From NCBI GenBank assembly GCA_945870575.1, contig CAMBSK010000009.1, forward strand, positions 18,616 through 82,615: a stretch of DNA of 64,000 nucleotides, given 5' to 3'. The translations under genes were made by a program, and so were the position numbers. A model generated the notes under the pieces. The model did not search any database, had not been told where the DNA came from, and saw nothing but the letters and a program-made list of their open reading frames with translations. Positions 26,849 to 35,474 of the stretch are shown here, one piece after another. Numbering within the stretch: the first letter of the stretch is position 1; each line of letters opens with the position of its first letter. Origin of the DNA: Bordetella parapertussis. Its GTDB lineage: Bacteria > Pseudomonadota > Gammaproteobacteria > Burkholderiales > Burkholderiaceae_C.

Positions 26849-27606
26849 GCCTTTGGCACCCCGCCGTAGGTTTGCCAAGTTGAACCTGCCAGCCAACCTG
26901 CATCCACAGGCAGATTGATACCGGTGATGGCAGTGGCCTCCGGTGAAAGTAAAAATGCCACGCCTACCGCCACCTCGTGAGGTTCAACCAAGCGGCCCAT
27001 CGCTGCTTGCGATATTAAATCCTGCGGATCCCGGTCGCCCCGGTCGATAGCAGCTTGCAAAGCCTCGGTGCGGGTGTAGCCCGGCGAGAGTGCATTGATG
27101 CGCACGCCGGTGCGTCCCCATTCGGCGGCCAGGCCTGCTGTCATAGAAATTACCGCGGCCTTGGCCGGGGCATACGCATGCAGCGGGTTGGAACGCATGC
27201 CTGCAATAGAGGCAATGTTGACAATAGCGCCATTTTTACGTTTGACCATGGCAGTGCCAAATACGGCGCAGCATAAATACGTGCCGCGAAAGTCCACATT
27301 CAATACGCGCTCCCACTCATCCATGCTCAGTCTGTCTGGCGGCAAACGGTTTTGCAAAATACCTGCGCTGTTGACCAGCGCGTTCACCGGGCCGTATTCA
27401 GCTTCGATTTTTTCGAGGCTCGCTTTCACAGCGGCTTCGTCGGTCACATCGCAGGCTATAAAGCCGAGAGCCCTGGGATCTACAGAGGCCGGATCGGGTA
27501 AATCCATCACTACCACCTGGTGGCCTTTGTCGATCAGGTATTTGACGCAAGCCGCGCCGATACCGCTTGCGCCGCCGGTCACTAAAGTCACAGAAGTTGT
27601 TTTCAT
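26842..27606 (-). CDS. Short-chain dehydrogenase/reductase
   Basis: NAD(P)-dependent SDR of 254 residues: TGGASGIG cofactor motif (residues 10-17), acidic residue after beta-2 (VVVMDLPDP, favouring NAD), NSAG near 83, IASIAG with the catalytic Ser, and YAPAK with the Tyr-Lys pair near 150-154. The substrate is unknown. The ATG at 27606 (MKTTSVTLVTGG) is preferred over a GTG 11 codons earlier, which would overlap the 3' end of the PEBP-like gene. It lies 13 bases after that gene on the same strand. Confidence 0.88.
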   Translation of the reverse strand: MKTTSVTLVTGGASGIGAACVKYLIDKGHQVVVMDLPDPASVDPRALGFIACDVTDEAAVKASLEKIEAEYGPVNALVNSAGILQNRLPPDRLSMDEWERVLNVDFRGTYLCCAVFGTAMVKRKNGAIVNIASIAGMRSNPLHAYAPAKAAVISMTAGLAAEWGRTGVRINALSPGYTRTEALQAAIDRGDRDPQDLISQAAMGRLVEPHEVAVGVAFLLSPEATAITGINLPVDAGWLAGSTWQTYGGVPKAQ

Positions 27607-27619
27607 GAGGTTGAATAAA

Positions 27620-28054
27620 TTATTGGTTGCCGATGACACCTTGCAGTATCACAAATTTTGCGGAGAAGGGCGCCTTGGCTGAAGCGCTTGCGAGGGTTTT
27701 GTTGTCGGCGTTTAGCGCTGACACATTGAACTGGTATTCGTGTCCAAGCGTGGTGAAATTTTCAGGGCAAGGGCCTTTGTACTTGTCCAGGCTGCCGGCG
27801 ATGACCAGGAATTCTGCGGGAAAGCCTTCGGGCTTGACCAGTTCACCGCCACCGTGGTCATGCTTGTTGTTATCCAGATCGATCATTTGAATTTGCAGAC
27901 TGGTGGTGCCGGGCGGGATGTTTTTCAATTTCAGTGCAGGCGATGTGTTATTGCAATGGTTAGACATCAGCCAGCGAAAATCGACTTGCAAATTGGCTTG
28001 CGCACTGACGGAGCCTGTCAGACCAACGAGCAATGCGCTGATAAACCATTTCAT
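27620..28054 (-). CDS. Secreted PEBP/YbhB-like protein
   Basis: A 144-residue protein with a signal peptide (MKWFISALLVGLTGSVSAQA). The mature part matches the phosphatidylethanolamine-binding YbhB/YbcL pattern: NTSPALKLKNIPPGTTSLQIQMIDLD, GPCPENFTTLGHEYQFNVSAL. The usual DPDAP ligand motif is altered to DLDNN followed by an unusual HDHGGGE stretch, so ligand binding may differ. It is the upstream gene of a pair with the SDR and divergent from fhs. Confidence 0.75.
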   Translation of the reverse strand: MKWFISALLVGLTGSVSAQANLQVDFRWLMSNHCNNTSPALKLKNIPPGTTSLQIQMIDLDNNKHDHGGGELVKPEGFPAEFLVIAGSLDKYKGPCPENFTTLGHEYQFNVSALNADNKTLASASAKAPFSAKFVILQGVIGNQ

Positions 28055-28212
28055 GACAGGCTCCTAGAAAATATACTGACTCACTTTATCACCCGTGCGT
28101 CTGCTCAACCGACAGGCAACCCTGTGAGTTGCCTTATAAACGCCAGGCCGATGGTTCTGAGCGGGTGGCCTGTCGTAAAATAAATATCTTTATTTTTTAC
28201 CTGAGATAAACC

Positions 28213-29886
28213 ATGAAAAGTGACATCGAGATCGCTCAACATGCCAGCCTCAAGCGCATTCCCGAGCTGGTCAAAAACTACTTGGGCATCGCCGATGACC
28301 ATTTGTACGCCTATGGACATCACAAAGCTAAGTTGTCTTTGAAGTACATCGCCGGTCTGCCGGCCAAAAAAGACAGCAAATTGATTCTGGTGACTGCCAT
28401 TTCACCCACGCCGGCCGGGGAGGGGAAGACCACTACCACCGTCGGTCTGGGCGACGCGCTTTGCAAAATTGGTAAGAAAAGTTTGATTTGTTTGCGCGAA
28501 CCCTCGCTGGGGCCGGTCTTCGGCATGAAGGGCGGCGCCACCGGCGGGGGCATGGCGCAAGTCGTGCCCATGGAAGACATTAACCTGCATTTCACCGGCG
28601 ATTTTGGCGCCATCGGTTTGGCGCATAACCTGTTGGCAGCCATGTTGGACAACCATATCCACCATGGCAACATATTAAAGATCGACACCCGGCGTATCGC
28701 TTGGAAGCGCGTCATGGACATGAATGACCGTGCTTTGCGCCAAATGGTGGTCGGTCTGGGCGGCACTGCGAACGGCGTGCCTCGCGAAGATGGTTTTGAC
28801 ATCGTGGTGGCGTCAGAGGTCATGGCTATTTTCTGTCTGGCCACCAGCTTGGCCGATTTAAAAACCCGCCTGGGACGCATTGTGGTTGCCTACAACACTG
28901 ACGGCGCACCCGTGCTTGCCTCGGATTTGCAGGCTCAAGGTGCGATGACCGCATTGCTTAAGGACGCCTTGGCCCCGAATCTGGCGCAAACGCTGGAGAA
29001 CAATCTGGCGTTTATCCACGGCGGTCCGTTTGCCAACATCGCTCACGGTTGTAACTCGGTGATTGCCACCAGCACAGCAGCCAAATTGGCTGACTATGTG
29101 GTGACTGAAGCGGGTTTCGGCGCAGACCTGGGTGCTGAAAAGTTCATAGATATCAAATGCCGCAAAGCTGGATTGCAGCCCTCAGCGGTGGTGCTGGTGG
29201 CTACAGTAAGGGCACTCAAATACCACGGCGGCGTGGCGGTCAAGGACCTGGGTTCGGAAAACATTCCTGCTCTTGAAAAAGGCATGGTGAATTTGGAGCG
29301 TCACCTGCACAACATCCGCCAGCATTTCGGTTTGCCTTGTGTGGTTGCCATTAACCACCGCACCGAAGACACAGCAGCCGAAATCGCCGTTCTGGAAAAA
29401 GCCTGTGCGGTTTACGGGGCGCAAGTGGTGGTGGCCAGGCATTGGGCGCAGGGCGGTGCAGGTGCGGTTGATCTGGCGCATGCCGTGGTGGCCTTGTGTG
29501 AGCAAGCTAACCAATTTCAATTTGCCTACGACGAGCAGCAAAGCCTGTGGCAAAAGGCCGAAACACTGGCGCGAAAAATTTACGGTGCTCAAGGTATTTC
29601 TGCCGATGCCAAGGCCAAGACTTTGATAGATAAATTGCAAGAGCAGGGCTACGGTCATTACCCGATTTGCATCGCCAAAACCCAGTATTCGTTCTCTACA
29701 GATCCCAAAGCGTTGGGTGCGCCCAGCGGACACACTTTGCACATTCGAGAAGTGCGGCTTGCCGCAGGGGCGGAGTTCGTCGTCATGGTCTGCGGAGATG
29801 TGATGACCATGCCCGGTTTGCCCAAGGTTCCTTCTGCCCATGCCATCGATGTCGATGACAGTGGAAATATCGTCGGTTTATTCTGA
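28213..29886 (+). CDS. fhs: Formate--tetrahydrofolate ligase
   Basis: Makes 10-formyl-THF from formate, THF and ATP, feeding one-carbon units into purine synthesis. The 557-residue sequence has the P-loop [18 protein letters not shown] near 65-82, [25 protein letters not shown], and [14 protein letters not shown], all family signatures. Length is normal. The ATG lacks a strong Shine-Dalgarno, and an A/T-only hairpin (28177-28196) lies just upstream. It is divergent from the PEBP-like gene; the 158 bases between hold both promoters. Confidence 0.97.
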   Translation: MKSDIEIAQHASLKRIPELVKNYLGIADDHLYAYGHHKAKLSLKYIAGLPAKKDSKLILVTAISPTPAGEGKTTTTVGLGDALCKIGKKSLICLREPSLGPVFGMKGGATGGGMAQVVPMEDINLHFTGDFGAIGLAHNLLAAMLDNHIHHGNILKIDTRRIAWKRVMDMNDRALRQMVVGLGGTANGVPREDGFDIVVASEVMAIFCLATSLADLKTRLGRIVVAYNTDGAPVLASDLQAQGAMTALLKDALAPNLAQTLENNLAFIHGGPFANIAHGCNSVIATSTAAKLADYVVTEAGFGADLGAEKFIDIKCRKAGLQPSAVVLVATVRALKYHGGVAVKDLGSENIPALEKGMVNLERHLHNIRQHFGLPCVVAINHRTEDTAAEIAVLEKACAVYGAQVVVARHWAQGGAGAVDLAHAVVALCEQANQFQFAYDEQQSLWQKAETLARKIYGAQGISADAKAKTLIDKLQEQGYGHYPICIAKTQYSFSTDPKALGAPSGHTLHIREVRLAAGAEFVVMVCGDVMTMPGLPKVPSAHAIDVDDSGNIVGLF

Positions 29887-29895
29887 AAGACTTAC

Positions 29896-30969
29896 ATGAA
29901 AAAAACGCACCAACTGATCTCCAGCCTGAGTGCACTCGCCTTAGCGGCAGGCGCTTTTCTGTTGTTCCCTTCACTTGCTTTGTCAGACGATGCTGACCAA
30001 GCTTTGATCGCCAAAGCCAACGCCTTGTTCAAGCCCCTGCCTGCTTCATCTGCCTTGGAAAATTCACAACTCACACCTGTGCGTGTTTCTCTGGGTAAAG
30101 CCTTGTTTTATGAAACTCGTGTTTCATCCGATGGTCGACTGGGTTGTGTCACTTGCCATAACCCGGCCTACCACGGTGCAGATTCCCTGGCACTTACCCT
30201 TGGCGTACACGGCAAACAACTGCCTCGCAATGCACACACAGTCTTCAATACTTCTTTGCTTATTTCACAGCATTACGGCGGTAACCGGGCCACTGTGGAG
30301 GAACAGGCCTACAAAGCGGTACTCAGTCCCTTGGCCTATGGAAATACAAGTAACGAACAGGTTGAAAACAAGCTGACGCAATTGGGCTATTTACCTTTGT
30401 TCAAAGCGGCCTATCCTGCCGATGAAAAACCTGTCAGTGTGGAAAACTGGAGCAAGGCCATCGGAGCTTTTGAACGCAAATTACTGACGCCGGCACCTTT
30501 TGATAAATTTTTAAAAGGCGACGCGCAAGCGCTTTCCCGTCCGGCCAAACTGGGCTTGGATAAGTTCATCAACACAGGCTGTGTCGGTTGCCACAGCGGT
30601 GTGACGGTGGGTGGCCAGTCGTACCAGAAATTCGGTATTACCCAAGACTATTGGCTGGTCACGGGCAGCACACCTAAGGACGCATTCAAAGGCTACGACA
30701 AAGGCCGTTTCCACGACACCAAAGACGAAGCTGACGCTTTCATTTTCAAGGTGCCGCAATTGCGCAATGTGGCCGTCACTCCGCCTTATTTCCATGACGG
30801 TTCTGTCGCCACCTTGCCGCAGGCTGTGCGCGTCATGGCGCAGTTGCAACTCGGTAAGCAATTGTCAGACGAGGACGTCAGTCACATCGTCAGCTTTTTG
30901 GAAAGTCTGACCGGCGATATTCCTGCTGACTTTGCCAACGTGCCGGGTTTACCTGTAGCGCCGCATTGA
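29896..30969 (+). CDS. Di-heme cytochrome c peroxidase family protein
   Basis: Periplasmic 357-residue protein with a signal peptide (about 1-30) and two heme-binding CxxCH sites, CVTCH near residue 84 and CVGCH near 229, spaced as in bacterial CcpA/MauG-type di-heme enzymes. The sequence LGKALFYETRVSSDGRLGCVTCH and the C-terminal VPQLRNVAVTPPYFHDGSVATLPQAV are typical of cytochrome c peroxidases, which reduce H2O2 with electrons from small cytochromes. It lies 9 bases after fhs and 16 before the second Adhesin_E-like gene. Confidence 0.9.
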   Translation: MKKTHQLISSLSALALAAGAFLLFPSLALSDDADQALIAKANALFKPLPASSALENSQLTPVRVSLGKALFYETRVSSDGRLGCVTCHNPAYHGADSLALTLGVHGKQLPRNAHTVFNTSLLISQHYGGNRATVEEQAYKAVLSPLAYGNTSNEQVENKLTQLGYLPLFKAAYPADEKPVSVENWSKAIGAFERKLLTPAPFDKFLKGDAQALSRPAKLGLDKFINTGCVGCHSGVTVGGQSYQKFGITQDYWLVTGSTPKDAFKGYDKGRFHDTKDEADAFIFKVPQLRNVAVTPPYFHDGSVATLPQAVRVMAQLQLGKQLSDEDVSHIVSFLESLTGDIPADFANVPGLPVAPH

Positions 30970-30985
30970 TATTTTCATGAAACGG

Positions 30986-31399
30986 AATTGTTCCGGTTTT
31001 TTATTTCCACTGACCGCGGTATGTGCTGCTTTGTTAGCAACCTTACCGCTGCCAGCCCTGGCTGAATGGACTTATTTTGCTAGCCAGGACGGGGACACGG
31101 TGCTGGTTGACAGAACCACGCTGGTGCAAAACAAAAACCGCAACTCCACTATCTGGATGCTGACCAATCACGGCAATATCACGGTGCAGAATGTGTTGTC
31201 GGTCAGCAAATGGGTGGAGTTCGATTGTGACCGTGACAAATACCGCTACCTTGCCGTGTATGGCTATGAAGGCCAGATGCAAACCGGCGCCAAACTCGTG
31301 AACATTCCCACGCCGTCTCAATGGGACAAAACCAAATACGGCACTGTCCTTAAAAACCTTCAACTCGTGGCCTGCCTGCGCGGGCCATTGCTCAGATAA
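30986..31399 (+). CDS. Second secreted Surface-adhesin E-like protein
   Basis: A secreted protein with signal peptide ending LPALA before EWTYFAS. Like the protein at 25375-25752 it has an AEW mature N-terminus, a VLVDRTTL block, an IWMLTNHG block, VEFDCD with a cysteine and a late cysteine (LVACLRG), so the two are paralogs sharing only limited identity. The frame opens with ATG at 30977 (MKRNCSG); the next hydrophobic core allows a start slightly later, and I cannot choose firmly. Function unknown. It is probably co-transcribed with the di-heme peroxidase 7-16 bases upstream. Confidence 0.7.
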   Translation, partial: NCSGFLFPLTAVCAALLATLPLPALAEWTYFASQDGDTVLVDRTTLVQNKNRNSTIWMLTNHGNITVQNVLSVSKWVEFDCDRDKYRYLAVYGYEGQMQTGAKLVNIPTPSQWDKTKYGTVLKNLQLVACLRGPLLR

Positions 31400-31417
31400 A
31401 TCTTCATTCAAATTCAC

Positions 31418-32302
31418 ATGAACATGCAATTCGTTGAAACCAGACTGCTTCGTATCGGCTACCGGGAATGGAATCCGGATGGCAAGCAAACCATTGTGCT
31501 GACGCATGGATGGCCTGACAGCATCCGCTGCTGGCACCACATCGTGCCGCCTCTGATTCAAGCTGGTTACCGGGTGATTGCGCCGGCGTTGCGCGGTTTT
31601 TTGCCCACTACCTTTTTGCAGGACGACACACCGCGTACCGGACAGTTGTCATCGCTCGGGCGTGACATGGTGGAGTTCGTCGCCGGTTTGAATTTGTCGC
31701 AGGCCCCAGTGCTGGTTGGCCACGACTGGGGCGCACGCGCAGTGGCCAATGCCTGCGGTTTGCAACCGGGTATTGCCAGCCACATGGTGTTGTTATCCGT
31801 GGGCTATGGCACCAACGACCCGACGCAGTCCTTGAGCATGGAGCAAACCCAGTTGTACTGGTACCACTGGTTCATGGCGACCGAACGCGGTCAACGCACG
31901 GTGCGCGCTGAAGGCAAGGCTTTCTCACAACGCATGTGGGACAGTTGGGCGCCAACCGGTTGGTATTTGCCAGATGAATTTGATCAGACTGCGCTGGCTT
32001 TCAACAACCCGGATTGGGCAGACATCACATTGCACTCTTATCAGCACCGTTGGGGCCATGCACCGGGCGACCCGTATTACGACGCGGATGAAAAAACATT
32101 GCACCCGGCGCCGGTGCTGGATGTACCCACACTGATGTTGCACGGAGCTGTTGATGGCGTCAGTCTGCCTGCCACCTCGGCCGATAAAGAAAAGTTTTTC
32201 AGCAGCCGTTATGAAAGGCAGTTGCTCAACGGCGTCGGGCATTTTCCGCAACGTGAAGCGCCGCTTAAAGTGGCTGAAGCTATTTTGGAATTCTTAAAGT
32301 AA
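31418..32302 (+). CDS. Alpha/beta hydrolase, epoxide-hydrolase/dehalogenase-like
   Basis: A 294-residue alpha/beta hydrolase without signal peptide. HGWPDS near residue 30 carries the oxyanion-hole region, GHDWGA near 101-106 provides an aspartate nucleophile, typical of epoxide hydrolases and haloalkane dehalogenases and not of esterases, and GVGHFPQRE near 273-281 the catalytic His. The cap region is rich in Trp and Tyr. Substrate is unknown. Its stop directly abuts the stop of the convergent ParA gene. Confidence 0.85.
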   Translation: MNMQFVETRLLRIGYREWNPDGKQTIVLTHGWPDSIRCWHHIVPPLIQAGYRVIAPALRGFLPTTFLQDDTPRTGQLSSLGRDMVEFVAGLNLSQAPVLVGHDWGARAVANACGLQPGIASHMVLLSVGYGTNDPTQSLSMEQTQLYWYHWFMATERGQRTVRAEGKAFSQRMWDSWAPTGWYLPDEFDQTALAFNNPDWADITLHSYQHRWGHAPGDPYYDADEKTLHPAPVLDVPTLMLHGAVDGVSLPATSADKEKFFSSRYERQLLNGVGHFPQREAPLKVAEAILEFLK

Positions 32303-32926
32303 TCAGCTTTCCAGCCATTCACATATGACCTGCCACTGTTCCAGGTCTTTTTGCACTTTCGACGGCGTGATGTCAAACAGGCTGAGCCCGTGCGCTGCAA
32401 TATGCAGGTAATACTGGGTGTCGCGCAAAAAACCGATGATGGGCACGTCTAGCTTTTCCATGAATTCACGCAGCTTGCCAGCTGCAACGGTACGTTCATC
32501 CACGCGCATGCCGATAATGCCAAGTTTTGTTTTTCCGGTCTTGGTGATTTCACGCAATTGCTCAATGAAAGCTTGAGAAGCGAACATGTCGAAGATGGAC
32601 GGCATGATGGGTATCAACAATTTATCAGCACGTGACACCACTTCTTTGAAGCGCCAACCGCCCAGGCCGCCGGGGGTGTCAATCACTACATGCGTGGTGC
32701 CTTTAGGAGGCTTGGCCGTCAACACCAGATCGGCTTGCAATTCCCAGGTGGTAATAGCCGGGGCTTGCGCAGGTCTAAGCCCTAACCACAAACGCGAAGA
32801 CTGCTGCACATCTGCATCGCCCAGCATGACTGAGTGACCGCGAGAAGCAAAAAACCCTGCAACATTGGTTGACAGGGTGGATTTTCCGGAGCCCCCTTTG
32901 GGGTTGGCTATCACTATCACTGGCAT
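32303..32926 (-). CDS. Orphan ParA-family ATPase
   Basis: A 207-residue ParA/MinD-type ATPase with the deviant Walker A motif KGGSGKST at residues 10-17, DADVQQSS near 38-45 and VIDTPGGLG near 83-91. There is no N-terminal helix-turn-helix and no ParB gene nearby, so it is not a plasmid partition system; orphan ParAs of this size position cellular cargo such as chemotaxis arrays or carboxysomes, but the cargo here is unknown. It starts 1 base after the stop of the lipoprotein gene upstream, so the two are translationally coupled. Confidence 0.85.
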   Translation of the reverse strand: MPVIVIANPKGGSGKSTLSTNVAGFFASRGHSVMLGDADVQQSSRLWLGLRPAQAPAITTWELQADLVLTAKPPKGTTHVVIDTPGGLGGWRFKEVVSRADKLLIPIMPSIFDMFASQAFIEQLREITKTGKTKLGIIGMRVDERTVAAGKLREFMEKLDVPIIGFLRDTQYYLHIAAHGLSLFDITPSKVQKDLEQWQVICEWLES

Positions 32927-32927
32927 A

Positions 32928-33611
32928 TCAAGACAAATCCCACCCTTTTCCGCTTCTGCAATGCGTTAGCGCCTGGTTGTACAAAGACTGACCTGATTGT
33001 CTACTATTCGTGGATAACAAGTAACTCTTTAGCGGCATCATATCGACACTTCTGGCGCAATCAAATCCTCTGCCGTATTCCCCGCTTAAATGCAGAACTA
33101 CTCTGCCGGTAGCTTGAACCCTTTTGTAAACAGCGCCCAGATAGGCCACCGCACAGGCAGACTCGCAGATTTGCCCCTCGCTGACAATGACTTCAACCGC
33201 TTGGGTTTGAAACGATTTGCCCAATTGAATACCCAGCAACAAATCCCCTTGTGCGGAATTCAGGTAAACCGGGCTGACTACACGGCTACCGTCTCTGCGT
33301 ATGCAAGGCTGAAGCGTCTGCATGATGCTGTTGAGGCTGGATAAGCTGGTGCTGTCAATCGTGCCTGAAAACTCCACCACGTCCAGGCTGCCGTTGGCAC
33401 AGTCGGGAAACCTCAAGCGGCTGAGCCTGACTTGGAACAAATCTCCTTGAATGGAATTGACCAATTGCATTTGCGAACCGGGATAGCCATAGGAGTTCGA
33501 GCCCATGACAACGTGAAAAGGCACTTCCTGCTGGGCCTGCCGTGGATGGACGCAGCCAAGCAATGCCAGCAAAAGCAGCACGCCCAGCATTCGTAGTGTG
33601 GGAAACATCAT
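32928..33611 (-). CDS. Lipoprotein with COG3904-like features
   Basis: About 227 residues starting MMFPTLRMLGVLLLLALLGC, a lipoprotein signal with lipobox LLGC. AAGG lies 7 bases upstream of the start at 33611. In the C-terminal half, SEGQICESACAVAYLGAVYKR resembles the CxSACxxAxLGG segment of COG3904-type periplasmic proteins with a ClpP/crotonase-like fold, but the usual Gly-rich SPGG motif before it is not evident. Several cysteines suggest disulfides. Function unknown. It precedes the orphan ParA with a 1-base gap. Confidence 0.6.
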   Translation of the reverse strand: MMFPTLRMLGVLLLLALLGCVHPRQAQQEVPFHVVMGSNSYGYPGSQMQLVNSIQGDLFQVRLSRLRFPDCANGSLDVVEFSGTIDSTSLSSLNSIMQTLQPCIRRDGSRVVSPVYLNSAQGDLLLGIQLGKSFQTQAVEVIVSEGQICESACAVAYLGAVYKRVQATGRVVLHLSGEYGRGFDCARSVDMMPLKSYLLSTNSRQSGQSLYNQALTHCRSGKGWDLS

Positions 33612-33728
33612 GGTTGACCTTGAGAAGAATGAAAATTCGTTGACCTCTTCTTGGTCGACACCGTCACTGAAAACTTGAGTCAACAGACCTGTCTGTGCAA
33701 ATGGCAAAGACAGGCCGGGAATGACCGT

Positions 33729-35390
33729 TCAGTGAACCACCATCAAGGTGAACGGGAAGACATAAGCTTGCAATGTCACCAGAATGCCTACCAGACAGGC
33801 CAAAGCGATTGAGTGGAAGAATACATATCGAAGAATGTCACCTTCGTGGTTGAACCAGCGCGTGGCGGTGGAGGCCACCACAATGGACTGGGCGTCGATC
33901 ATCTTGCCCATGACGCCGCCTGAGCTGTTGGCCGCGCCCATCAGATTGGGCGACAGGCCCAGTTGCTCAGCAGCCACTTTCTGCATGCCACCGAACAGCA
34001 CATTGGATGCCGTGTCTGATCCTGTCAACGCAACGCCAAGCCAACCCATCAAGGTACCAAAGAAGGGATAGAAGACGCCGGTGTTGGCAAACGCCAAACC
34101 CAAGGTGGTGTCAGTGCCAGAGTAGCGGGTCAAGTAACCCAATGCCAGCATCAAAACGATAGTGATCAGTGAATAGCGAACCAGCCAAATCGTCGAGAAG
34201 AAAATGCGGACAATGTGGACCGGGTTGTACTTCATCACCAAACCGCCAACGATGGCGGACAACAAAATGCCGGTGCCGGTGGAGGACAACAAATTCAGCG
34301 TGTAGATGGCACTTTCAGTTTTGGGGATAGGCACAACTGGAGGCATTTTCTCAATCAGGTTATGCAAACCTTCCATGGGAAATTGCGGAGCAAAGATGCC
34401 ATTCAAATAGGCCTTCACAGATGGCAAACCCCAGATGAAGATGAACACGGTGAGGATGGCCCAGGGAGTCCAAGCGCGAATGATGTCGTCACGTGAATGC
34501 ACGGTGACGGCGCGTGGTGCTTGCGCTTGACCGCCACTGGCCTCGTGGCCTTTCAAAGACACAGAAGTCCAGATGGTTTTGGGTTGCCAATAACGTAAGA
34601 AGCTAACCAAACAGGCCATGCTGACCACGGCGGCAATGATGTCCACCAACTCGGGACCGATGTAGTTAGATACCAAAAATTGCATGATGGCAAAACTCAA
34701 GCCGGTTACTAAAATGGCTGGCCAAATTTCCCACATGGCACGGCGACCCGCGAAAGCCCAAATCAACCAAAAGGGCACCAGTAAGGAAAAGAAAGGCAAC
34801 TGGCGACCGACCATCATGGAAACTTCCATGGCGTCATAACCATGCACTTTGGCCAAGGTGATGATGGGGGTACCCAAAGCACCGAACGCCACAGGCGCGG
34901 TGTTGGCAATCAAGGACAAACCAGATGCTGCCAAGGGCGAGAAGCCCAGGCCAATCAAAATAGCCGCAGTCACCGCCACCGGGGTGCCGAAACCTGCAGC
35001 ACCTTCAAAGAACGCGCCAAATGCAAAGGCGATCAATAACAACTGAAGGCGTCGGTCTTCAGTGATGCTTGCAATCGAGTCTTGCAGGACTTTGAAACTG
35101 CCGTTTTGTTCTGTCAATTGGTGCAGGAAAATGATGTTGAGCACAATCCAGCCTATGGGCAATAAACCAGTGAGTCCGCCGTACAGGGCAGCATTGGCAG
35201 CCATTTCGCTTGGCATGCCATAAACCACAATAGCAATGGCCAATGCGGCGACCAGACCCGCACCTGCTGCGATATGGGCTTTCAAATGGAAGAAACCTAA
35301 ACCTGCCAACATGACAACCACAGGAATGGCCGCTAATAAGGTTGATAAAACCATGTTACCCATCGGGTCGTATATTTGTTGCCAAGTCAT
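33729..35390 (-). CDS. lldP: L-lactate permease
   Basis: Inner-membrane lactate (and probably glycolate) transporter of the LctP family, 553 residues from the ATG at 35390 (MTWQQIYDPMGN, with GGAG upstream). At least twelve hydrophobic segments are visible; the family motifs GAFFEGAAGFGTPVAVTAAIL and LTGSDTASNVLFGG are present. No lactate dehydrogenase gene is adjacent. It is divergent from an acyl-CoA dehydrogenase with 84 bases between the starts. Confidence 0.95.
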   Translation of the reverse strand: MTWQQIYDPMGNMVLSTLLAAIPVVVMLAGLGFFHLKAHIAAGAGLVAALAIAIVVYGMPSEMAANAALYGGLTGLLPIGWIVLNIIFLHQLTEQNGSFKVLQDSIASITEDRRLQLLLIAFAFGAFFEGAAGFGTPVAVTAAILIGLGFSPLAASGLSLIANTAPVAFGALGTPIITLAKVHGYDAMEVSMMVGRQLPFFSLLVPFWLIWAFAGRRAMWEIWPAILVTGLSFAIMQFLVSNYIGPELVDIIAAVVSMACLVSFLRYWQPKTIWTSVSLKGHEASGGQAQAPRAVTVHSRDDIIRAWTPWAILTVFIFIWGLPSVKAYLNGIFAPQFPMEGLHNLIEKMPPVVPIPKTESAIYTLNLLSSTGTGILLSAIVGGLVMKYNPVHIVRIFFSTIWLVRYSLITIVLMLALGYLTRYSGTDTTLGLAFANTGVFYPFFGTLMGWLGVALTGSDTASNVLFGGMQKVAAEQLGLSPNLMGAANSSGGVMGKMIDAQSIVVASTATRWFNHEGDILRYVFFHSIALACLVGILVTLQAYVFPFTLMVVH

Positions 35391-35474
35391 CGCGTGTTCT
35401 CCAAGCGCAAAAATGAAAATTATAGGAAGAACTGCCAAAGGGTTTTCCTATCCCTCACACTTTCAAAGGTAAAA

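Noticed and set aside
28114..28196. Riboswitch upstream of fhs
   Set aside because: Short hairpins (AGGCAAC/GTTGCCT and an A/T-only stem) are present, but they do not match a riboswitch class I recognise.
32303..32926. ParA as part of a plasmid or chromosome partition system
   Set aside because: No ParB gene or parS-like repeats nearby; surrounding genes are chromosomal.
33681..33718. Inverted repeat CCTGTCT/AGACAGG after lldP as a terminator
   Set aside because: Only 7 bp with a long loop and no T run on the minus strand; too weak to call.
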